The notes: a model not told the origin generated them from the letters alone. 64,000 nucleotides of DNA from Streptomyces caatingaensis (GCF_001187435.1 NZ_LFXA01000007.1:124001-188000), one strand, 5' to 3'; counted from the stretch's first letter, positions 43,646-52,196 are shown. A program made the numbers and translations.

Positions 43646-44865
43646 GCCCGCTCCTCCGCGAGCTCGATGCGGATCTTGGCGGCGGCCGACAGGCCGTTCA
43701 GCAGGGCGATTTCGGCGGTCTCGCCGGTCGTCAGGACGATGCCGGTGTTGCCCCGCTGGTCCGAGACGTCCTCGATCCGGTCGCCCGGCGCCTTGACCGG
43801 GTAGAAGCGGGGGGCGCCGGGATGCCGGCGGTGGAGGGAGAGGCCGCTGTGCCCCGCGAGGACGCCCGGCCGCCCGGCGTAGAGCAGGACCTGGGCGGCG
43901 CCCCCGCGCGGGGTGAGCGGCAGGTCCATCAGGGCGGGGCGCTTGCCCGTCGCCAGGTCGAGGAACGCCTCGTAGACGTTGACGCCGAGCGCCTCGCACA
44001 TCGTCTCGCCGATGACGCCGCCGCCCAGGCGCGGGTTGATCTCCACCACCTCGAACCCGTCGTCGGTGACGACGAATTCGGTGTGGGCGAAACCGGAGGT
44101 GTAGGGGAGGGACGCGAGCACGCGGGTGATCCAGTCGCGCAGCTGCTCCGCCCGGTCCTCGGGGAAGGCGACCGGGAAGCTCACGCCCTCCTCGCGGAAG
44201 TGCGGCAGGGTCGAGACGATCCGGCTGTTGACGCCCAGGACGCGTGTCTCGCCGTCCCAGGTGAGCGTCTCGATGCTGTAGAGGGGGCCGGAGAAGTAGG
44301 GCTCGGCGGTGAGGCCGCCGCGCGATTCGGCCTCGCGCGCGGCGGCGAGCACGGTCTCCAGGTCCTCAGGGGTCTCGGCCAGCCAGACGTTGCGGCTGCC
44401 GGTGCCCGCCCGGTCCTTGACGACGGCCGGCAGGGAGATCCGGGAGGCCAGCTCGGCGGCCGTGGTCGTGTGCGCGTCGAAGGCGACGGCGGCGCCGCGC
44501 GAAAGGCCCTGGCGCCGCAGGTGGTTGCGCAGCGCGGCCTTGTCCCGGGCGAGGCGGACGCCGGCCGGGTGCTGCCCGGGGAGGTCCAGCTCCGCCCAGA
44601 GGTCCAGTGCGGTCAGGCTCCAGGTGTCGGTGGTGCTGATCAGGCCCTCGAGGTCCGCGACGCCGGCGAGGTGGCGCCTGACCTGCTCGACGTCGAAGGT
44701 GTCGAGGTCGACGACGGTCAGTCCCTCGGTCTCCGGCCGGCCGAGGTCGTACCGGTAGACGCCGCGGTCGCGGGTGAGCAGCTGCACCTCCACCCCGCGT
44801 GCGCGCGCGGCGGCCATCAGCCGGTCGAGGCCGAAGGTCAGCCATTCGAGGGCGACAAGGGTCAT
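43642..44865 (-). CDS. ATP-grasp ligase (second of two in the cluster)
   Basis: 407 residues. ATP-grasp features: RDKAALRNHLRRQGLSRGA, LPAVVKDRAGTGSRNVWLA, AEPYFSGPLYSIETL, and FAHTEFVVTDDGFEVVEINPRLGGG (metal-binding Glu and Asn). It is distinct in sequence from the neighbouring ligase, so two different bond-forming steps are expected. The ATG at 44865 overlaps the upstream gene by ATGA and its own stop overlaps the next gene by ATGA, so expression is tightly coupled. Confidence 0.87.
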   Translation of the reverse strand: MTLVALEWLTFGLDRLMAAARARGVEVQLLTRDRGVYRYDLGRPETEGLTVVDLDTFDVEQVRRHLAGVADLEGLISTTDTWSLTALDLWAELDLPGQHPAGVRLARDKAALRNHLRRQGLSRGAAVAFDAHTTTAAELASRISLPAVVKDRAGTGSRNVWLAETPEDLETVLAAAREAESRGGLTAEPYFSGPLYSIETLTWDGETRVLGVNSRIVSTLPHFREEGVSFPVAFPEDRAEQLRDWITRVLASLPYTSGFAHTEFVVTDDGFEVVEINPRLGGGVIGETMCEALGVNVYEAFLDLATGKRPALMDLPLTPRGGAAQVLLYAGRPGVLAGHSGLSLHRRHPGAPRFYPVKAPGDRIEDVSDQRGNTGIVLTTGETAEIALLNGLSAAAKIRIELAEERA

Positions 44866-45938
44866 CGGGTGTTCTCCGCTTCGTGGTTCTCGTGGAGCTC
44901 GTGGTGCTCGGGGATCTGGTGGTGCTCGGGGATCTCGTAGGGGCGCCGGTCCCAGTCCATGACGGACCAGGGGAGCGCCAGGTCGTCGAGGTGGTCGACC
45001 GCGGTGGGGGAGAGGGTGCCGACCGGGAGCGCCTCCCGGTGCCGGGCGAACACCCGGTCCACATAGCGGTGGCCGGTGTCGGCGGCGATGAACAGGTGGG
45101 GGCGGCCCGGGGTGTGCGCGGCCTCCCAGCGCGCGGCCAGGTAGCCCGCTCCGGTGGACAGGCCAGCGAACAGGGCGTGCCGGCGGAGGAGTTCGACGCT
45201 GCCGGCCATGGCGTGCGTGAAGCCGATCCAGTGGATGCGGTCGTACAGCTCGTAGTGGACGTTGCCGAAGGGGATCGAGCTGCCGATCCCGGCGATGATG
45301 ACCTCGGGGTCCTCGATGTGCTCGCTGCCGAAGGAGACGCTGCCGAACGGCTGGATCCCGTACAGCCGGACGTCGGAGAGGTGCTGACGGAGGTGGGTCA
45401 CCAGGCCGCCGGTGGACGCGCCCGAGCCGACGCCGCCGACGACGGTCAGCTCGTCGGTGAGGATCTCCTTGCGGACGAGGTCGGCGAACTCCCGGTAGCC
45501 GAGGTAGTGGATGTCGTCGTGGTACTGCCGCATCCAGTGCACGTCGGGGCGCTCGCGCAGGATCGCGCGGACGCGCTCCACCCGCAGCTTCTGGTCGAGT
45601 TTGAGGCTCGCGGACGGCTCGACCTGCTCGATGGACGCGCCGAGGATGTCCAGCTGGACCTTGAGCGTGCGGTCCACCGTGGTCGAACCCACGATGTGGC
45701 ATTTCATTCCGTAGCGGTGGCAGGCGAGGGCCAGCGCATAGGCGTAGATACCGCTGGAACTGTCGACGAGGGTGTCCCCCGGGCGGACCTTTCCGGTGTC
45801 GAGGAGATGCCGGACGGCGGCCAGGGCCGAATAGACCTTCATCGTCTCGAAGCGGGCCACGTACAGATTGTCGTCCAACTGCACGACGGCGGGCGTCTTC
45901 ACCGCGTCGGCGATGTGCTCATACATGTCCCCAGCCAC
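44862..45938 (-). CDS. Cysteine-synthase-like PLP enzyme with altered active site and His/Glu-rich tail
   Basis: 358 residues, fold-type II. The phosphate loop VGGVGSGASTGGL (about residue 170) is conserved, and the asparagine loop is DSSSGIYAYALA where ASSGNTG is usual. The PLP lysine is probably Lys34 in FETMKVYSALAA, where the usual NPxxSVK spacing is shortened. The last ~25 residues are a tail rich in His and Glu (EIPEHHQIPEHHELHENHE) encoded by an 18-bp repeat. The gene overlaps the GHMP kinase by 20 nt. It would eliminate or replace the phosphate of an O-phospho amino acid. Confidence 0.8.
   Translation of the reverse strand: MAGDMYEHIADAVKTPAVVQLDDNLYVARFETMKVYSALAAVRHLLDTGKVRPGDTLVDSSSGIYAYALALACHRYGMKCHIVGSTTVDRTLKVQLDILGASIEQVEPSASLKLDQKLRVERVRAILRERPDVHWMRQYHDDIHYLGYREFADLVRKEILTDELTVVGGVGSGASTGGLVTHLRQHLSDVRLYGIQPFGSVSFGSEHIEDPEVIIAGIGSSIPFGNVHYELYDRIHWIGFTHAMAGSVELLRRHALFAGLSTGAGYLAARWEAAHTPGRPHLFIAADTGHRYVDRVFARHREALPVGTLSPTAVDHLDDLALPWSVMDWDRRPYEIPEHHQIPEHHELHENHEAENTR
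44901..44935. repeat. 18-bp tandem repeat in the tail of the cysteine-synthase-like gene
   Basis: GTGGTGCTCGGGGATCT occurs at 44901-44917 and again at 44919-44935, a period of 18 bp. In the coding strand it specifies the repeated IPEHH unit of the protein's C-terminal tail. It probably arose by slippage; whether the tail binds metal is unknown. Confidence 0.8.
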
Positions 45939-46830
45939 CCTTCGCGAAATGGCACTGCCTGCCGAGCCCGTGGAAGAAGGACGACAGTTCGTCCATCGCG
46001 AAACGGTCGGGCCGGGTGTGGAACAGATAACCGATGATCGTGCCCGTGTGGGCCACGAAGATTCCGTCGGCGCCGAACTCGTCCTGGTGCTTCAGGAGTT
46101 CCTCGTAGGACTCCTTCGGTACCACCTGCTGGGACAGCGCCGCGCTGCGGCTGGAACACCGGGCGATGCCCGGGGCGTCCCCGGCGGAGAACACCTTCAC
46201 CAGGTCGTCGAGGCAGTCGGCATAGGCGGTGGAATGGCGCCGGTAGTGGCCGAGGAGCGCGGGCTCCAGGTCCTCGGTGTCGACGGCGCCGTCCTCGGTC
46301 ACATAGCACGTGGAGAAGCCCACGTCGCTGCCGAAGCGCCGCACCACCTCGTGGCGTCCGCTCAGGTAGAGCGCGAACTCGTCGAGGAAGACGCTGTCCG
46401 CGCGCTCGATCCCGCGCAGCACGTCGGTGACGATCCGCTGGTCGTAGGGGATTCCGTGGGCGTTGAAGAGACAGCGCAGCGTCGCGACGATGTCGGCGGT
46501 GGAACTCGCCATTCCCTTGCCGACCTCGAGTTCGCTGAAGAACTCCCAGCGGCCGGGGAGCGGCTCCCGGCCCGTCAGTTCCAGGAAGTGCCGAACGGCG
46601 CGGGCCGATTTGCTGCGGCCGGCGAGCCCCAGCTGCACGCCGGCGGGCTGCTCCGGGTCGTGGACGAAATGCGACCAGCTGTACTTCGCCACCGGCAGCG
46701 ACACAATGGCTATCTGCGGCTCGGCCGCCCGCCACAGCGGCCCCTGGAAGAGCTCGCCGAGGGTGCCGTGGCTCACCCCGCAGAAGCTCTTCGTCCGCTG
46801 CCTCTCGCTCTGTACCTCAAGAACGCCCAT
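45919..46830 (-). CDS. GHMP kinase, PduX-like (putative L-threonine kinase)
   Basis: 303 residues. The start VSHGTLGELFQGP (residues about 19-31) matches the PduX type (cf. CGELIQG) and not homoserine kinase. The GHMP ATP loop is ELEVGKGMASSTAD (101-113), and the third motif lies near the C-terminus. PduX makes O-phospho-L-threonine from L-threonine for cobalamin assembly, but no other cobalamin gene is present here. It heads the six-gene operon, so a phosphorylated hydroxy amino acid is the likely first intermediate. Confidence 0.8.
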   Translation of the reverse strand: MGVLEVQSERQRTKSFCGVSHGTLGELFQGPLWRAAEPQIAIVSLPVAKYSWSHFVHDPEQPAGVQLGLAGRSKSARAVRHFLELTGREPLPGRWEFFSELEVGKGMASSTADIVATLRCLFNAHGIPYDQRIVTDVLRGIERADSVFLDEFALYLSGRHEVVRRFGSDVGFSTCYVTEDGAVDTEDLEPALLGHYRRHSTAYADCLDDLVKVFSAGDAPGIARCSSRSAALSQQVVPKESYEELLKHQDEFGADGIFVAHTGTIIGYLFHTRPDRFAMDELSSFFHGLGRQCHFAKGGWGHV

Positions 46831-47295
46831 GCACGGTTCCCCGGGTGGAGAAAGGCATGGACGGGGCCGCCGGTAAGACGTGAATTGAGCGCATGCACTT
46901 CTCCAGCTTCGAAGAGTAGAGCGACGTGCTGATACCGCTTTCAGGTCAAGGCGGGGTCAAGTTTCGCATGTGCCAAGGGGCTTGGGCAATGATTTTGTTG
47001 CCTTGAACACATCGCGTTTGGCGGGGGTCCGGTGCTTGGTACCTCTAGTGGGTGTTTTGTCGCGTGCCGAACGGCCCTTTGTTACCCGCCGGTTGGGCTT
47101 TTTCGGCGTTGTTCCGCGGTCAACTCCGCATGCAGCGAGCGGCGTTCGCCGCGTCCCCCGGGAGTGAAGGGGCCGTTCCGGGGCAGTGGCCTCCCGGACA
47201 GGCACCACGCCCGGTGGCCCCATCCCGCTCGTGGACGCTCCCGTGGCAAGGTGTTCCGGGCACCGCAAGGGGGCCTTGCGGAGGAGGGGGGAACC
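46831..47295. promoter_or_regulatory. Intergenic region between divergent operons, with promoter of the six-gene cluster
   Basis: About 465 bases with no supported gene. It includes an unusually AT-rich stretch around 46980-47010. On the minus strand, two CTTGACC heptamers at 46955-46961 and 46944-46950 are 11 bp apart, followed 8-9 bp later by a -10-like TATCAG (46929-46934). Transcription would start about 90 nt before the GHMP kinase. This spacing is like SARP activator sites. An imperfect inverted repeat (TGCCAAG/CTTGGGCA) is at about 46971-46989. Confidence 0.45.
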
Positions 47296-48333
47296 GTGAT
47301 CGTCTGGCTCAACGGGGCGTTCGGTGCGGGCAAGACGAGCACCGCGCGGGAGCTGACCGGCCTCATACCGGACAGCCACCTCTACGACCCCGAGGTCACC
47401 GGCGGTGCGCTGCGCCATCTCCTGCCGCCGGGCAGGGCCCGGGAGGCGGCGGACTACCAGGACCTGCCGATCTGGCGGCGCATGGTCGTCGACACGGCGG
47501 CGGCGCTGCTGGCCGAGGTGGGCGGCGTGCTCGTCGTCCCCATGACGCTGTTGCGGCAGGAGTACCGCGACGAGATCTTCGGCGGCCTGGCGGCGCGCCG
47601 CATCCAGGTCCGGCATGTGCTGCTGACCGCTGACGAAACGATACTTCGGGGGCGGATCGAGGGGCGGGTGGAGGACCCGGCGGACCCCGTGCGCAGCGAG
47701 TCCGTCCGGCAGTGGGCGCGCGACCACGTCGCGCCCTACCGCGAAGCGCTGCGGTGGCTGCGCGAGGACGCGTTCGTGGTCGACACGGGCGCGCTGACGC
47801 CGCGCGAGGCCGCGGCGCGGGTCGCCGCGGCGGTGCGGGACGGCACGGCCGCGCCGTGCCGGATCGTCGAGACGCCCGAGCCGAAGGCGGAGACGCTCGC
47901 CGCGGGGGTGCTGCTCTTCGACGAGCACGACCGGGTGCTGCTCGTGGACCCCACCTACAAGCCCGGGTGGGAGTTCCCCGGCGGCGTCGTCGAGCCGGGG
48001 GAGGCGCCGGCCCGCGCCGGCATGCGGGAGGTCGCCGAGGAGATCGGCATCCAGCTCCCCGACGTTCCCCGCCTCCTGGTGGTCGACTGGGAACCGCCCC
48101 GGCCGCCCGGCTTCGGCGGCCTCCGCTTCCTCTTCGACGGCGGCCGCCTCACCGAGCCGGAGGCCCGCAGACTCCTCCTCCCCGGTGCCGAACTCCGCGC
48201 CTGGCGCTTCGTCACCGAGGACGAGGCGAGCGCCCTCCTCCCGCCCGTCCGCCTCAGCCGCCTCCGCTGGGCGCTGCGGGCACGGGAGCGGGGGCGTCCG
48301 CTCAATCTGGAGGCGGGGGTGCCGGTGGGGTGA
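47296..48333 (+). CDS. P-loop kinase fused to a Nudix hydrolase
   Basis: 345 residues. N-terminal half: a P-loop kinase-like domain (WLNGAFGAGKTSTAREL, Walker A; VVPMTLLRQEYRDE) of the chloramphenicol-phosphotransferase/shikimate-kinase type. C-terminal half: a Nudix domain (residues ~195-340) with the full Nudix box GGVVEPGEAPARAGMREVAEEIG. GTG at 47296 follows GGAGGGGGG. The fusion points to nucleotide salvage or repair, in which one domain phosphorylates and the other hydrolyses a pyrophosphate. It diverges from the six-gene operon, and a link is not proven. Confidence 0.87.
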   Translation: MIVWLNGAFGAGKTSTARELTGLIPDSHLYDPEVTGGALRHLLPPGRAREAADYQDLPIWRRMVVDTAAALLAEVGGVLVVPMTLLRQEYRDEIFGGLAARRIQVRHVLLTADETILRGRIEGRVEDPADPVRSESVRQWARDHVAPYREALRWLREDAFVVDTGALTPREAAARVAAAVRDGTAAPCRIVETPEPKAETLAAGVLLFDEHDRVLLVDPTYKPGWEFPGGVVEPGEAPARAGMREVAEEIGIQLPDVPRLLVVDWEPPRPPGFGGLRFLFDGGRLTEPEARRLLLPGAELRAWRFVTEDEASALLPPVRLSRLRWALRARERGRPLNLEAGVPVG

Positions 48334-48439
48334 CGGGGCCTGCGGCCCCGTCCGCCCGGCCGGGGGCGGCGCCGCTCCGGCCCGGCCCGGGACCGTCCGG
48401 CCCGGCCCGGGACCGTCCGGCGCGGTCCCGGTTGCGTCC

Positions 48440-48630
48440 GGGGCCCGGCCGCCGGGCGCCAAGGGCCGGGCGCACCTGGACTGTTGGGCCTGGCCGCTGC
48501 GCGCCAACGCCTGTGCGCGCCCGGCCTGTTGCCCGGCCGCCGTGCGCCAACGCCTCTGTGCGCCCGGTCTGTTGGGCCCGGCCGCCGCGCGTCAACGCCC
48601 GTGCGCACCTGGCCTGTTGGGTCCAGCCGG
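48440..48630. repeat. Degenerate ~44-bp tandem repeat block
   Basis: About four imperfect copies with a period of 43-45 bp. Each has CTGTTG (48481, 48526, 48569, 48614) and a GCCCGGCCGCC...GCGCCAACGCC core. The block is in the 3' intergenic region between the convergent kinase-Nudix and dipeptidase genes (about 515 bases, 48334-48849). The rest of this region is Pro/Ala-like low complexity in every frame, with no convincing gene. Confidence 0.75.
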
Positions 48631-48849
48631 CCGGCACACCGCCTGGCCGGCACGCCGCCCGCCCGGCACACTGTTCAGCCGGCACGCCGCCCCGCCCGGC
48701 GGGCCCACTGGGCCCGGCCCCGCGCGGTCCGCCGCCGGAGGGGCCGACCGGCACGGCGCCGGCGGCGGACCGGGGGACGAGACCCGGGGCGACGGCCGCC
48801 GTCCGCCGGGCGTGGCGTCGTCCGCCGTACGCGCCGCCTTCCGCCGCCG

Positions 48850-50232
48850 TCAGGCGCGGCTTCGGGCGTAGTTGCCCAGGAACAGCGCCTCCGCCAGGGA
48901 GAGCCGCTCCAGCTCCTCCGGCGAGACGCTCTCGTTCACCGCGTGGATCTGGGCCTCGGGCTCGCTCAGGCCGATGAGGAGGATCTCGGACTCGGGGTAG
49001 AGGGCCGCCAGGGTGTTGCACAGGGGGATGGAGCCGCCCATGCCGGCCGTCTGCATCTCCTCGCCCGGGTAGGCGACGGCCATGGCCTCGGCCATCGACG
49101 CGTAGGCCGGGCTGGCCGTGTCGGCCTGGAACGGCTGGCCCTGGCCGATCTGTTCGGTGGAGATCCGGGCGTTCCACGGCACCGACGACTCCAGGTGGGC
49201 GCGCAGCAGCTTCGTCGCCTCGGCGGCGTCCACCCCCGGCGGCACGCGCAGGCTGATCAGCGCGCGGGCGCTCGCGTGCACGGACGGCGTGGCGCCGACG
49301 ACCGGCGGGCAGTCGATGCCGAGGACGGTGACGGCGGGGCGGGCCCAGAGGCGGTCGGCCACCGTGCCGGAACCGATGAGCGAGACGCCGTCGAGGACCT
49401 TGGCGTCGCCGCGGAAGTGCTCCTCCGGGTACTGCAGACCCTCCCACGTGCCCTCCGGCTCCAGGCCGTCGACCACCGTCGAGCCGTCGGGGGCGCGCAG
49501 CGAGTCGAGGACGCGGATGAGCGCGGCCAGCGCGTCGGGCGCGGCGCCGCCGAACATGCCGGAGTGCAGGTTGCCCTCCAGGGTGTCCACCTGGACGCGG
49601 ACGAGCGTCATGCCGCGCAGCGTCGCCGTCACCGTCGGCAGGCCGAGCCGGAAGTTGCCCGCGTCGCCGATGACGATCGCGTCGGCGGCCAGCAGCTCCG
49701 GGTGCGCCTCGGCGTACCGCTCCAGGCCGCCGGTGCCCTGCTCCTCCGAGCCCTCGACGATCATCTTGACGCCGACCGGCACCCCGCCGTGCTCCTTGAG
49801 GGCCCGCAGCGCCGTCAGGTGCATGATGAAGCCGCCCTTGCAGTCGGCCGCGCCGCGCCCGTACCAGCGTCCGTCCCGCTCCGTCAGCTCGAACGGCGGG
49901 GAGAGCCAGGCGTCCTCGTCCAGCGGCGGCTGCACGTCGTAGTGCGCGTAGAGCACCACCGTCGGGGCGCCCTCCGGGCCGGGCAGGAAGCCGTAGACGG
50001 ACTGCGTGCCGTCGGGGGTGTCCAGCAGCGCCACGTCCTGGAAGCCCTCGGCGCGCAGCGCGTCGGCCACCCAGTTCGCCGCACCCTCGCACTCGCTCCT
50101 CGGGAACTGCGCCTCGTCGGCCACCGAGCGGAAGGCGACCAGCTCGGCCAGCTCGGCCTTGGCGCGGGGCTGCAGGGCGGCGACGGTCGCCGCGAGCGCG
50201 GCGGAGTCCGGGCGGGGACGGGCGGTGTCCAT
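48850..50232 (-). CDS. M20 family dipeptidase
   Basis: 460 residues. Metal sites of the M20 family are intact: VLYAHYDVQPP, GRGAADCKGGFI and VEGSEEQGTGG (catalytic Glu pair), plus a dimerisation domain in the middle. It would hydrolyse dipeptides or related amides with two zinc ions in the cytoplasm. The ATG at 50232 has GAGGAGC upstream, so the longer open frame with earlier starts is not used. It diverges from the flavoprotein gene at 50435. Confidence 0.92.
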   Translation of the reverse strand: MDTARPRPDSAALAATVAALQPRAKAELAELVAFRSVADEAQFPRSECEGAANWVADALRAEGFQDVALLDTPDGTQSVYGFLPGPEGAPTVVLYAHYDVQPPLDEDAWLSPPFELTERDGRWYGRGAADCKGGFIMHLTALRALKEHGGVPVGVKMIVEGSEEQGTGGLERYAEAHPELLAADAIVIGDAGNFRLGLPTVTATLRGMTLVRVQVDTLEGNLHSGMFGGAAPDALAALIRVLDSLRAPDGSTVVDGLEPEGTWEGLQYPEEHFRGDAKVLDGVSLIGSGTVADRLWARPAVTVLGIDCPPVVGATPSVHASARALISLRVPPGVDAAEATKLLRAHLESSVPWNARISTEQIGQGQPFQADTASPAYASMAEAMAVAYPGEEMQTAGMGGSIPLCNTLAALYPESEILLIGLSEPEAQIHAVNESVSPEELERLSLAEALFLGNYARSRA

Positions 50233-50434
50233 GGGAACGCTCCTCGGGGGCACGGCGTTGTGCCGTACGGACGGACGGTGACGCCGCCGATCCTTTCACG
50301 GCCCCCGGCCGCGGCCCGTGGCGGCTTCCCGTCCCGGGGGCGTCCGCGGCGGGCCGTAGGATGCGGGCGTCAGGCCCCGGCCGGTCCCCGGACCGGCCAC
50401 GGCGCCGATCACACAGCGGGAGTGGGAAGCACAG

Positions 50435-51670
50435 GTGACCAGCGACAACGCGGCGGAGTCGGCGAAAGCGGCGGAGGACGGGCCGGTCTGGGATGTCGTC
50501 GTGGTGGGCGCGGGCCCGGCCGGTGCGTCGGCCGCCCTCGCCGCGGCGCGGACGGGCCGCCGGGTGCTGCTCCTGGAGAAGGCCGAGCTGCCGCGCTACA
50601 AGACCTGCGGCGGCGGCATCATCGGGCCGTCCCGCGACGCCCTGCCGCCCGGCTTCGAACTGCCGCTGCGCGACCGGGTGCACGCCGTCACCTTCTCCCT
50701 CAACGGCCGCCTCACGCGCACCCGCCGCTCGAAGAAGATGCTCTTCGGCCTCATCAACCGGCCGGAGTTCGACGCCCGTCTCGTCGACGCGGCGCGCGCC
50801 GCGGGGGCGGAGGTGCGCACGGGCGTGACCGTCTCGCGCGTCGAGCAGCACGGCCCGGCCGTGCCGGACCGGCGCACGGTCGCCGTCGTCCTGGGCGACG
50901 GGACGACGGTGCTCTCGCGGGCGGTCGTCGGCGCGGACGGCAGCGCGGGGCGCATAGGGGCGCACGTCGGGGTGAAGCTCGACCAGGTGGACCTCGGCCT
51001 GGAGGCCGAGATCCCCGTCCCGCCGTCGGTCGCCGAGGACTGGGCGGGGCGGGTCCTCATCGACTGGGGTCCGCTGCCCGGCAGTTACGGCTGGGTCTTC
51101 CCCAAGGGCGACACCCTCACCGTCGGTGTCATCTGCGCGCGGGGCGACGGCGCCGGGACGAAGCGCTATCTCGACGACTTCATCGGGCGGCTCGGGCTCG
51201 CGGGCTTCGAGCCCAGCATCTCCTCGGGGCACCTGACCCGTTGCCGCTCCGACGACTCGCCGCTCTCCCGCGGCCGCGTCATCGTCTGCGGCGACGCGGC
51301 CGGGCTCCTGGAGCCGTGGACCCGCGAGGGCATCTCCTTCGCCCTGCGCTCCGGGAAGCTGGCGGGGGAGTGGGCGGTGCGGATCGCCGAGGCGCAGGAC
51401 GCGGTCGACGCGCGGCGTCAGGCGCTCAACTACGCCTTCGCCGTCAAGGCCGGTCTCGGGGTCGAGATGGGCGTCGGGCGCCGCATCCTCGCCATCTTCT
51501 CCCGCAAGCCGGGCGTCTTCCACGCGGCGGTCACCGGCTTCGGGCCCGCGTGGCGGGCGTTCACGCGGGTGACGCGGGGGCAGACGACGCTGGCCGAGAT
51601 CGTCCGCACGCATCCCGTCGCGCGGCGGGTCGTCTCGGCGGCGGACCGCCTGCCGGCGGCGCGCGGCTGA
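50435..51670 (+). CDS. Geranylgeranyl-reductase family FAD-dependent oxidoreductase
   Basis: 411 residues. N-terminal FAD motif DVVVVGAGPAGASAAL, LPRYKTCGGGI, GADGSAGRIG and the C-terminal GDAAGLLEPWTREGISFAL place it in the GGR family that saturates isoprenoid chains, often in menaquinone or archaeal-type lipids. GTG at 50435 with GGGAAGC upstream. It stands alone; the real substrate may be a menaquinone side chain. Confidence 0.88.
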   Translation: MTSDNAAESAKAAEDGPVWDVVVVGAGPAGASAALAAARTGRRVLLLEKAELPRYKTCGGGIIGPSRDALPPGFELPLRDRVHAVTFSLNGRLTRTRRSKKMLFGLINRPEFDARLVDAARAAGAEVRTGVTVSRVEQHGPAVPDRRTVAVVLGDGTTVLSRAVVGADGSAGRIGAHVGVKLDQVDLGLEAEIPVPPSVAEDWAGRVLIDWGPLPGSYGWVFPKGDTLTVGVICARGDGAGTKRYLDDFIGRLGLAGFEPSISSGHLTRCRSDDSPLSRGRVIVCGDAAGLLEPWTREGISFALRSGKLAGEWAVRIAEAQDAVDARRQALNYAFAVKAGLGVEMGVGRRILAIFSRKPGVFHAAVTGFGPAWRAFTRVTRGQTTLAEIVRTHPVARRVVSAADRLPAARG

Positions 51671-51803
51671 GGAGGTCCGGGGCGGGGCGGGCGCCGCTGT
51701 GCGCCGGGGCGTCGCGCCCCCGGTCCCGCCCGCCCGCGCACCGCGTCGTCACCGGACGGCACACCGCGGGCACGGTGAAGGCGAGGCGGCCGCTCCCCGG
51801 CCG

Positions 51804-52196
51804 TCAGGTGATTTTCCAGGTGATGTCCTCGCGGAACTGGTGGGTGACGGGGTCGAGCGCGTGCCCCTCGCCCGACTTGCCGCGGCCGGGCAGCTTGCCC
51901 GGGGCGCCGACGAACCCCGCCAAGGTGACCACCAGCCCGCCCGACGCGCCGTCGCTGAGGGCGGCGAATTCCTGCCCCGCCCTGCCGTCCCAGGCGAAGC
52001 TCCCCCCGCTGGACAGGAGGAAGACCGGCGCCCCGCGCCACGTCCCGTCCAGCTGAGTGGCGCCGGGCGGAACGGTCTCGATGGTCATGTTGACGAACTG
52101 GAACGTGCTGGGGTTGTTCTTGACCGTGAGCCGCACATCGACGTTGAAGTCGAAGGCGTCCGCCGCCGCCTCGCCGGCCCTGTCGCCGTCACTCAT
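51804..52196 (-). CDS. Hypothetical protein
   Basis: 130 residues, predicted mostly beta: FDFNVDVRLTVKNNPSTFQFVNMTIETVPPGATQLDGTWRGAPVF, then a Gly-rich region and a terminal HQFREDITWKI strand. No catalytic motif. Composition is less GC-skewed to Ala/Arg than shadow frames and the ATG at 52196 is reasonable. Function unknown. Confidence 0.6.
   Translation of the reverse strand: MSDGDRAGEAAADAFDFNVDVRLTVKNNPSTFQFVNMTIETVPPGATQLDGTWRGAPVFLLSSGGSFAWDGRAGQEFAALSDGASGGLVVTLAGFVGAPGKLPGRGKSGEGHALDPVTHQFREDITWKIT

Noticed and set aside
45919..46830. Housekeeping homoserine kinase (ThrB) as the identity of the GHMP gene
   Set aside because: The start motif matches PduX (GELFQG) and not the homoserine-kinase NLGPGFD type, and no hom or thrC operon is next to it.
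48302..51613. A 1103-residue minus-strand open frame
   Set aside because: It is a low-complexity shadow of the M20 dipeptidase and flavoprotein genes, both of which have clear family motifs in other frames.
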